This document shows, piece after piece, positions 47,456-57,500 of a stretch of 64,000 nt of DNA (positions are counted from its first letter, which is position 1; each line of letters begins with the position of its first letter). Below the pieces are notes generated by a model, which saw only the letters and a program-made list of their open reading frames with translations, had not been told where the DNA came from and made no database searches. Source of the DNA: Cryptomeria japonica. Its lineage: Eukaryota; Streptophyta; Pinopsida; Cupressales; Cupressaceae. Location of the stretch: NCBI RefSeq assembly GCF_030272615.1, contig NC_081414.1, positions 910,785,009 to 910,849,008 of the forward strand, read 5' to 3'. The position numbers and the translations under genes were made by a program.

Positions 47456-49400
47456 AGTGACACACATGACTTAAGGGGATTGGCCTACAGTTAGGACACG
47501 TGGCTTAAGGGGATCAAACTAGAAATAGGATAATTTTGGCTTAAGGGGATAGGCCTAAATAGGTCGTAATTAAATTTAGCATCTACAAATTTTGTAATTA
47601 ATCATTTAAGACACATGACTTAAAGGGATTGGCCTAACTAGGACAATTGGCTTAAGGGGATAGGCCTAATTAGGATGTATGTTAATAGATTGGCTTAAGG
47701 GGATTGGCTTAAGGGGATAGATTGAATGTATGTTAATAGGGGAATTGTTGTAATAGTATGTTAAGAGGCTCGTATGGTTGTAAATATAGTTAATTTAATT
47801 TAATTAGAATAGGAATTTCAAATTTAGCATCTACAAATTATAGGATGTATGTGGCTTAAGGGGACAAGCCTAAATTATAGGGTGTACGTGCATTTCCTAA
47901 TTACATGTGTCTTAAGGGGACATGGTCGAAATTAAATTAAATTTGATTATAATTAAGATTAATAAATTGAATATATAGTTAATAGGACCTATTTCATGCT
48001 ATTTAATATATATGGTATTTTTAATAATATATATAGTTAATAGGTCCTAGTATGTTAAAAGGGGAATTGTCGTAATAGTATGTTAAGAGGCTCATATGGT
48101 TGTAAATAGTTAATTTAATGTACTTAGAATAGGAATTTCAAATTTAGCATCTACAAATTATAGGATGTATGTGGCTTAAGGGGAGAGGCCTAAATTAATA
48201 TATAGTTAATAGGTCCTAGTATGTTAAAAGGGGAATTGTTGTAATAGTATGTTAAGAGGTCCGTATGGTTGTAAATAGTTAATTTAATGTACCTAGAATA
48301 GGAATTTCAAATTTAGCATCTACAAATTATAGGATGTATGTGGCTTAAGGGGAGAGGCCTAAATTATAGGATGTACGTGCATTTCCTAATTACGTGTGTC
48401 GTAAGGGGACATGGTCGAAATTAAATTAAATTTGAACATAATTAAGATTAATAAATTGAATATATAGTTAATAGGACCCATTTCATGTTATTTAATATAT
48501 ATGGCATTTAATAATATATATAGTTAATAGGTCCTAGTATGTTAAAAGGGGAATTGTCGTAATAGTATGTTAAGAGGCCCGTATGGTTGTAAATAGTTAA
48601 TTTAATGTACTTAGAATAGGAATTTCAAATTTAGCATCTACAAATTATAGGATGTATGTGGCTTAAGGGGAAAGGCCTAAATTATAGGACGTACATGCAA
48701 CATTTCCTAATTACGTGTCTTAAGGGGACATAGCCGAAATTAAATTTAATTTGATCATAATTAAGTTTAATAAATTGAATATATAGTTAATAGGACCTAC
48801 TACATGCTATTTAAGAGGCTCGTATGGTTGTAATTAGTTAATTTCATGTACTTAGAATAGGAATTTCAAATTTAGCATCTACAAATTTTGTAATTAATCA
48901 TTTAAGACACGACTTAAAGGGATTGGGCTAATTAGGATGTATGTGGCTTAATACCATCTGCCTAGATTATAGGATGTATGTGGCAAGTAAAGGAAAGAAG
49001 ATTTACTTTAAATATAGGACACACGTGTGGCTTAAGGGGATCATTTTATAAGGTCCTAGTATACATATAGTTAATAGGTCCTAGTTACATTTTATAAGGT
49101 CTTAGTATACATTTAGTTAATAGGTCCTAGTATACATATAGTGAAGGGGATCATTTTATAAGAAGATTTACTTTAAATATAGTTAATAGGTCTTAGTATA
49201 CATTAAAACGGGTATGATTGTAATAGTATGTTTTAAGAGGGGTATAGTCGTAATTAGTTAATTAGTTAATTTCATGTACTTAGAATAGTAATTTTAAATT
49301 TAACATCTAAATTTTTTGTAATTAATCATTTAAGACACCTGACTTAAGGGGATGGACGTATGTATACACAATATATGAGATCTTATGTGGTCAAATTGGG
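47456..49400 (-). repeat. Tandem array with CTTAAGGGG boxes, inverse to the 38.4-39.3 kb array
   Basis: Many copies of GTGGCTTAAGGGGA and GGCCTAAATTATAGGATGTA. The phrase AGGAATTTCAAATTTAGCAT starts at 47811, 48131, 48300, 48618 and 48859, suggesting a 318-320-bp higher unit in part. Near 47490-47530 the minus strand reads CCTATTTCTAGTTTGATCCCC, the phrase of the 143-bp array, so the two arrays are related and inverted. No ORF of note. Confidence 0.7.
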
Positions 49401-49439
49401 TCATAAGGGGTACATGTTGTGTACATAAATGTTAAAAAA

Positions 49440-49985
49440 GTGGCATGTGTGTGATGGGCCTTTAGGACCACATTGTGTTTTAAGGGGTCACACATGTGTT
49501 CTAACGCATGTGTGACCCCTTAGGACCACGTATGAGCCCTTTTAACATCCTATACTTAGTGTATACAATATACCCCAACTACTAGGATGGTAAAAGGGGT
49601 CATATGTGGTCCTAAGGGGTCACACATGTGTGACCCCTTAGGACCAGATTATGACCCATTAGAACAGAATGCGGTCCTAGTAAAGGCTCATCACACACAT
49701 GCACACATTCTAACTCAAGGTATAATATAGACATGGCTCAAACTAAATTATAGGACAAATGTGGCTTAAAAGGGGAATGAATTTGAAAATAGGAGATGGC
49801 TTAAGGGGATACACACATGTGTTCTACAATGTACATGTGCGACCCCATGGGATCATGCATAGTGTCCTAAGGGGTCATGTATGTGGTCCTAAGGGGTCAC
49901 ACATGTACATTAGAATGTGCATGCATGACCCCTTAAGACCACATACATGACCCCTTTGGACACTATGGCTGATCCTATGCGGTCA
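49440..49985. repeat. Cluster of long hairpins with AAGGGGTCACACATG core
   Basis: Three inverted repeats: arms 49481-49496/49507-49522 (16 bp perfect, 10-nt loop); a 40-bp perfect palindrome at 49607-49646; and arms about 49845-49910/49917-49980 with only a few mismatches, forming a stem of about 65 bp and a loop of about 6 nt. Each arm contains TAAGGGGTCA, related to the CTTAAGGGG box of the adjoining array. No coding content. Confidence 0.75.
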
Positions 49986-50037
49986 TATGTGGTCGTAAGG
50001 GGTTGGACGTGATATGATCCTATGTGGTCATAGGGGG

Positions 50038-51521
50038 TGTAGACGTATAAAAATGGCTATATTCCTAAATGAATATTTTATGTTCATTTCTCTATTTGAT
50101 TAAATCCAATTTAATAAATTATCCACATTCCTCTATTTAATTAAATAAATTACTCAATTTATTTAAATTAAATTCACTATACCCATTTAATGAATAAATC
50201 ATTTTATTCAATTAAATCCCCCCTATCCACTTTTAATTAAATTCAAATTTAATTAAATAGTTATCCTAAAATTAAATAAATCTAATTTATTTAATTTCCC
50301 CAAATTACAACCAAATTGAATAAATCATTTTAAACAATTAAATCCTATTATCCTTCCATCCACTTGCAAAATCCCAAACCCTTTTCTAATCCCTTCTAGA
50401 ATCTTCTAATCACTTCTAATTAACCTAAACCCCTCCTCTAAACCTTGTCACATCCCTAAGCAAAGGGAAGTCACTTCTCAAATGGCTCAAAGTCTTTGAT
50501 AACCATTAAAGGCTTTCAACCTTCAACCACTAATGGCTCAAAGTCTTTGAAAACCATTGAAGGCTTTCAACCTTCAACCACTTAATCCCCAAAGTCTCCA
50601 ATAACCATTAATGGTTAACTCAAACCCTCCTACATGGTTAAAACATTTGTTTTGACTCAACCTTCATCCAACCCAAGGGTCTCATCAAGCCATTAATGCT
50701 TTGACCATGATTATCTCTTAACCATTTGCACAAAGGTTTATCCTTGGATTAAACCTTAATCCAGTGGGTAAGCCTAACTTAGACTTGACCCTTAGCCTTT
50801 AGATAACCATGAGGTCTTCTCAAGCCTTTAATGCCTCCAACCCCTTTTCTCAACCCAATCCTATATTGACACTTGTCACCATTTCATCGGTGCCAATTGT
50901 GCACGTGGATCCCCAACTTTCAAACTCAGCCCTTGATTAAACAATTCAATCTTGGCCATCCATTGCCCTATTTATTCTATAAATAGAGCTCTCATTCCTC
51001 CATTTTTTAGAATCATCTTTCAAATTTGAAGCATTACACTTATGCTCAAATTCTTTCAAGCTTTAAGCTTTCTCATTTCATATATGCTCCTCATTTAGCC
51101 TCTTTTAGATCAGGAATTAGACTAATATGCATGTTTAGAATAATTTCTTTATCATTTTAGCTCAATCATAGATTGAATATAGTATGCTAGGATAGTATTC
51201 ATACTAATCTTGTCATCTTATCATTTAGTTTATTGCATTTCTAATATCATACATAGTTTAACACATCTCATCCTAAAAACTATCAGTGCATCCCTTGTTC
51301 TTGCATTTGCCATCCCTAAACCATTTTGCTCAGAGATATGAGAGCAAAAACATTGGTTTGAGGGACATTGTGAGATAGAGAACCATGGGACCCACCTTGG
51401 GAAGCTGAGTAATACGTTATTACTCCATAGCTTGCATCAAGAAGTCCTGTGTGTGTGTGGACTAGTCATTTAGTAATATTTTCACATATTAAGTTTTATC
51501 AGCCCACTTTTCCCGCATACA
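50038..51521 (+). repeat. 5' LTR of element C (TGTAGACG family)
   Basis: 1484 bp, TGTAGACGTATAAAAATGGC to CCCGCATACA. AT-rich U3 with AATTTAATTAAAT tracts, TATAAATAG box at 50978-50986, then R-U5. It is related to the inverted LTR at 12420-13854. An imperfect duplication of TGGCTCAAAGTCTTTGA lies near 50483 and 50532. Confidence 0.8.
50978..50986 (+). promoter_or_regulatory. TATA box in the element C LTR
   Basis: TATAAATAG followed by AGCTCTCATTCC, conserved in the inverted LTR (12781-12773). Confidence 0.6.
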
Positions 51522-51525
51522 TTTC

Positions 51526-51554
51526 TGGCCCCCACCGTGGGGCCCGACCCCAAA
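51526..51554 (+). other. Primer binding site, tRNA-Lys, element C
   Basis: TGGCCCCCACCGTGGGGC then CCGACCCC, four bases after the LTR. It matches the complement of plant tRNA-Lys(CUU) through acceptor stem and T-arm with few differences. Confidence 0.75.
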
Positions 51555-51610
51555 TAACAAATCGGTTTTTCAAATTAATCACTTTTGTAGGTCCGTGGGA
51601 AATAAGAATC

Positions 51611-53704
51611 AGCGCGTGGGAAACATTCCCTAGCACATCTGATTAACAGTCTAGCGCATCCCGCTCACTGTTTAGAGCGTAGGGGCTACAATGCAGCGCG
51701 TAAAGACCTTTCTTTAGCGCATAACCTCACTGAACTTTTCTTGTAGGTCTTGACGCGAGCAAAACATAGAGTAGCGCATGCAATAAATAGCATAGCGCAT
51801 CCTATCCACAGTTCAGCGCTTATAGTCCATCGTCCAGCGCGTGCAAATCAGAAGTTAGCGCATCGACTTTTTAATTTTCCTGCAGGTCTCAGCGCAGAAA
51901 AAAAAAACAGAGCAACGCTTTCAACTCGCAGAGTAGCGCATCCTGGCAACAGTATAGCACATAGGAACATCAATTTAGCACATCTAGTTTTTATTGTAGC
52001 GCGTGCAGTCCATTCTGTAGCGCATCACAGATAGAGAAAAAAAAATTTATTGTAACCAAACTGAAATTTTAGACTTGTGGAAGTCCCTTAAAATTCTCTA
52101 ACATTTTCCTTTTCTGGTTTGCTTGCAGGACTCTAACAAATTTCTTGCAGGTAGAGCAGACGCCATTTCTTTTAACTGATTTCTTTTGTTGACCACAAAA
52201 TCGAAAATTTGCTTTGTTGACCATTTCCTTTTCATAGATCAGAAAATCATTCTTTTAAGGTAAAATGAACACCATGTTTTTGTGGAGCAACATCTCCGCA
52301 TAGATTTTAACAAACCACTGATTTGAAAGGATAAAATAAACCAGATTGATTGCTTTGTCTCGAAAGTGGAAGGAATATGCTCTCCCCTTAACTGGGTGAT
52401 CAAAAATCCAGCCCACTCTTACAACTTTCTTTAAATTCAAGCATTAAAACCTTTAGCAGGCCTGCCTTCCCGAGGAGTTGCAATCAACTCTTAAAGTCGT
52501 TTATGGCCGGTGTGAAGGGAACGACCTAAGTGGGGAATGGCTTTGACGCCAAGAATTCCAACCCACTATAATCAAATGTGGAAAGCGACGAAAGTCTTTT
52601 TCAACGGTTGCATGCAGTGATTAGCCTTCCCCCAGTATCCTCGAGATACGTAAAGCCTTTGTTCTAAAGGTTGGGAAGCCTCCTGAGGGAGTTTATCACT
52701 GACAACCGAACGGGAAGCCTAATTACGAACCATAGCAATAGAAACTTTGAGCCGAGTCAGTAACCAGACATTTATAACATCATAGTGCAAGGGTGGGGAA
52801 GAATCCACCCCCAAGATTACTCACCATATATCTCCCAAGATAACTACTCAACTGTGAAGCGATTCACTTTGGGTTAATTTCTGGCAAAAAGCAAAAAAAT
52901 GGGTGCCCTCTAGGGGGTGACACGGCTGTTTGAGCTAACGGAGTATCGAGACTAGTGAGCTATGATGTTATTTATGACCCTTGACTAAAGAGTCTTTCTG
53001 AAGTGTCTTAATTGTATCCAAACCTGTTAAAACATTGAGGATTTGAACACATCCTTTCAAGAACATACACTTTTTGTTAGATTAGGCAAAATGGTTGTAC
53101 TTTTTGTGTTGTGTTTGCATTTATTATTTCAGAAAATCATCCATCAAGCTTGAAAAATCTACAAAAACTTTCAAAATCAACAAAAATCGAAACGAAGGAA
53201 AAATCAACGCAGTCTAGCACATAAGAGCAACATCTTAGCGCGTGGAGTGCATCTGTTAGCGCATCCAAACCTCAAGTTAGCACGTTAGTCCAAAATAGTA
53301 GCGTTTTCATCTTAAGACAAAACAGTGTAAGTCCTTTAGCGCATCCCAACAACAATATAGCGCGTGGAAGCAACATCTCAGCACGTAGGAACCAAGAATT
53401 AGTGCATAAAGTCTAAACGTTAGCGCGTAGCTTTTTCAAACAATTCGACAACAATTTTCAATAGTTCAAACTTTAGCGCGTGGAAGAAACAACTTAGCGC
53501 GTGGCATAGAAACATTAGTGCATAAGGTCGAACAGTTAGTGCATCGAAAACCCAGGATAGCGCATAGACTTTTTCAACTGTTAGACCGCCCTTTTTAGAA
53601 AGTCCCAACTTTAGCGCGTGTCTAGGGGCAGCTTAGCGTGTGTGCTCATTCTTTTAGCACATCAAGTAAATTCAGTAGCGCATGTAGACTCTGTTCTAGC
53701 GCAT
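51611..53704 (+). repeat. Phased array of AGCGCRT at 21-bp spacing in the element C leader
   Basis: 39 units in two clusters. Cluster 1 has units at 51611, 51632, 51653, 51674, 51695, 51716; 51752, 51773, 51794, 51815, 51836, 51857; 51891, 51914, 51935, 51956, 51977, 51998, 52019. Cluster 2 has four blocks of five: 53216-53300, 53338-53422, 53475-53559, 53613-53698. Within blocks spacing is 21 bp with one 22 and one 23; between blocks it is 34-54. Only the 7-base core is conserved. Most variant cores are AGCAC or AGTGC, as expected from decay of CG. In cluster 1, blocks are preceded by TTTTGTAGGTC-like phrases. Between the clusters (52030-53210) is leader sequence without an ORF. Confidence 0.9.
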
Positions 53705-54170
53705 GGTCCAAGGCCAAAAAACAAAGAGCGAAAACCGAGAAATTTTTGAAATTTTCAAAAACCTTTTAGAAGCCTTTTTCATCAAACATCATTTTTCATC
53801 AAACCAGAGCGACAAAAATAAATCATTAACACTATTTCTTGAGCAAAATTTGTGTCAAAGCACAGTTGTCAGAATCCTAAACAAATCACACAATAGAGGA
53901 TGTCTCTCCTATCATAATCCAAAAAAATTCATCATCAGTATCAACAGAATCCTTTACCATCTTACGGATTTTATCTCAAAACACTTGTTTAAAATTCTCA
54001 AATTGTCAAATCCAGTTTCCAGATCGGGAAGCTTTTATCATATCATTTGACACGCTTTGTCGTGAAGGGGCATCTAAACCTTCACTCTGATAAAGTAAGA
54101 TTTGAAAATTTTCAAAAACAAGAATCAACTGAATCCAAACAAATCAAAGGAAATCATTGATCACTCATGC

Positions 54171-54554
54171 ATGACTAATCCCCTTATTCTGAGAAGAAAG
54201 AACCTCTATCGTAACATCACGTTGAAGAAACAACCTAGTTTTTCCAAATTCATCGAGAGAAATAAGTTTCTATACATCAATCGTCAACTCTTCAAATCTC
54301 ATCGGGTATTCCTTCATCACGTCAAAAAGTATATCCAAAACAAATCTAGTGAATTTGACAAAGAACCCTGGAAAACAAGAGCATACTGTCAAAAGTCTGC
54401 TTTTAATCAAACCATAAACCGTAACGGAAAAATCAATCCAGCATTCTTGCCCGACGAGTGCATCACATATAACACATCTCGACCAGAACCACCAACACCC
54501 GAGCAACACATCGAAGAGGCTTTTGTCCCTTTCATCACTGAAAGTTTTTACTAA
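54171..54554 (+). CDS. Small ORF upstream of gag in element C
   Basis: 127 residues from the first ATG (MTNPLILRRKNLYRN), strongly basic in the first two thirds, ending EEAFVPFITESFY. The frame is open from 54102 and intact. Its TAA is separated from the gag ATG by one base (TAAAATGCC). Some Tat/Ogre elements are known to carry an extra ORF before gag; its function is unknown. That it has no stop while gag-pol has six is notable but may be chance given its size. Confidence 0.5.
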   Translation: MTNPLILRRKNLYRNITLKKQPSFSKFIERNKFLYINRQLFKSHRVFLHHVKKYIQNKSSEFDKEPWKTRAYCQKSAFNQTINRNGKINPAFLPDECITYNTSRPEPPTPEQHIEEAFVPFITESFY

Positions 54555-54555
54555 A

Positions 54556-57500
54556 ATGCCTGTTACTCGCTCTCAACAAGACAAACAAAGAGAGACACAC
54601 GCAGAATCAAGTATGAATCACAGATTATCAAATCCTTTTGAAGTTCCACCCATAGAAGAACCTTAAATTACTGAAGCCCTTCTTCGGGAATGTCAAGAAA
54701 ACCCTTCCTTCCAAAAACTTGTCAAAAAACTCATGGAAAATGACAAAGAAAAATATCTGCTCATGCTTACAAGCAAAGGCGTTAAACTTCCCGAAGATTT
54801 CGACGCAAACATTTTTCAAACGGGATCTCAACAATATACATATCAAGAACAACAAAGAGAAGAAGACACTCACATACCTAAACAACATATCCCAGAACAA
54901 CACATTCTAGAACAATGCATACCAAAAATGCGTATACCTGAGCTAGAAACACCAGAGCAACATATACCATTTACCACACCTTTTCAGCTGAGAACCAATA
55001 CGAGGAAAGAACTTTTTCCTCGGCAAGACAATGTACATTTGGCAGCTCTTACTCAACAAATGCAAATGTTGCAAAGGCAAATACAGGATATGCAACAAGG
55101 GACAACAGTGCGGTACTCTTTGAACGAAATCTGTCCTTATCCATTTGACAGAAGCTTGAACATGGTGCCTTTTCCTCCAAACTCAGACGTTCCCAAATTT
55201 GATAAATATGATGGGAAAAGTGATCCCCGAGATCATGTTTGGGAATTTTGCACACTGAGCCTTGAATTTGCTCATAATGACACCTATTTGATGAGGTTAT
55301 TCCCCAGAAGCTTAGGAGGGCAAACCATGGAATGGTTATCCAAAATTTCACCACCTGTTAGATCATTTGATGAATTGGTTAACAAATTCATAACCCACTA
55401 TTCTTACAACATACAACATGCCATAACCATGCTAGATGTTTGCAACACCAAACAAAAGAATAATGAAACATTCATGGTGTTCCTTCAACGCTGGCGACGC
55501 ATGGTATCACGATATCCTTGAGATATTCCCGAAAAAGAGAAAATGGAAATCTTCATCGATAACTTGAATGGCGAAATGAGTTACAGACTAAAACTTCAAT
55601 GCATACCATCTTTCGCTAAATTGATTGAAAATGGCATTCAAGTAGAGGAAGCCTGTGTCAAAAAGGGAACACTCAAATTCTACAAGGAAGGAACAAACTC
55701 ATCAAATTACAATAATCAAAACAACACCAACCTTGACAAATCTCGATTTTGGACTCGAAACAAAAACGAAGGCAACAATGAATCATATGATCCCAAATCT
55801 AAGCAACCCGTGCTTGCATTATCCGGAAATCCTCAAAATCTGAAAAATCCTAAAAATACTACTCCCAGTGCTAACACATATGCACCCAACAATGATCAAG
55901 GACAACTCAACACGAACAACACCAATGATTCTCAAAGCAAAAATATGAATCCAAGACCTAACAATAATTCACGCAACAACACGAACAATTTCCAAAAATG
56001 TATCTTCACACCACTGGGACAATCATTAGAATCCGCATTCAGAGAACTCTTGGCAAACAAAATTCTTTCTTTGCCTCCAATCAACAACTATGAACCCCCA
56101 ATCAAACCACCTTGGTGGAATGATTCGCACTATTGTGATTTCCATCGCAATAAGGGTCATAGAACAAACGAATGCATAAGATTGAAACACATAGTGCAGG
56201 ACATGATTGATCGAGGTGACTTAATGGTGGATGGTCTTAAAAAAAATGGTGATCACGGAGCCTTCAAAAATCCTCTCCCAAATTACAACAAGGATGGAGC
56301 ATCAACTTCAGATGATACACGCGGAGCTCATATTAATCACATCTACAATAACACTATCAACCACATATTAGCTGAAGATCATCAAGTCAATGTCATCACC
56401 ATTCGAGATCGGCATGATCATGAATCTGTCAATGTAACCACCCGAACTCAGAAATATGTCTTGAAGGAACATACCGCACCTACAACTATCGCACCAAAAA
56501 TCCACTATGACTTGGTTAGCCAACTACGCAAGACTCCAGCTCAGATATCTATCCTGGAATTATTGAAACTATCACCAAAGCACAAAGACATATTAGAGCA
56601 AGTGCTATTGGAAACCAATGTACCTCAAAATTTGGATACAGACAAATTTCAAGCCATGGTCGCCCATATGACCGGACCTCATAACCTCACCTTCTCAGAG
56701 CATGACAATACCTCCTTGAGTCATCCACATAATACTCCTCTCCATATTGAAGTCATTGTTTGCAAACATCGAGTAAAAAGAGTCTTAATAGATGGAGGAG
56801 CCGGACTTAATATATGTACTTTAAAGCTTATCCATGCATTAGGCTTCTCAGAAGAATCTATTGATCCTTGCAAAAAGATTATCATAAAAGCATATGATGA
56901 TGAGGAAAGATCCTCTAAAAGAACAGTGATATTACCTATTCAAGTAGGCCCAGTACAAAAGGATACTATCTGTCAAGTCTTAGACATAGATCTAACCTAC
57001 AATATTTTGTTAGGACGACCTTGGATACATGAAATGCAAGCAGTACCTTCTACGTATCATCAGTGTGTCAAGTTCCCTTATGATGGACAAGAAATCTCCA
57101 TATCAGCTGATCACAATCCATTTCAACATTGCAACGCAATGGGGGCAGCTCAAGACAGTTTGATTCCTCATAATAGAGAAAAGTAGCGATCCTTAACATC
57201 AGATCTACAAACAGCAAAGCCCAACTCCTTATGGGGAGACTTCAAGCAGAAAATGCAAATCAAAGACCAAGGCATGGGAGAATATTCTCTGGAACCTTTA
57301 TGTTTGGCAAAATTACCAACCTCACCTAGATCGCATGGTTTACCTACTACATCAACACAACTGGCTACTCAACCCATCACCAAATTTGATGGTACTTTCA
57401 TCCAACTGGGCACTCTAGCACATGAAACAGAAGACAAGGACGTTCTTAGCTAGTTATACAAAGATGAGGAAGAAGATCATAGAGCAGCCGCTCTGGACAT

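Noticed and set aside
51750..52034. Small protein-coding gene with L/V-A-H repeats
   Set aside because: The pattern follows from the 21-bp DNA period, the frame breaks at a TAG upstream, and the second cluster shifts frame between blocks. Kept only as an alternative reading of the array.
53420..53608. Minus-strand ORF of 62 codons
   Set aside because: Lies within the second AGCGCRT cluster and is open because the 21-bp period repeats the same codons.
51611..53704. CRISPR-like array (short repeat, unique spacer)
   Set aside because: The repeat core is only 7 bases, spacers are 14 bases, and it lies in a plant retrotransposon leader with no cas genes; a CRISPR does not fit.
53703..54050. Second pre-gag ORF in element C
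   Set aside because: No motif, low complexity, followed by several stops; probably chance.
57184..57186. Natural gag/pol stop for readthrough
   Set aside because: It is one of six scattered stops in the frame, it lies after the protease and not at the gag border, and it can arise by one transition.
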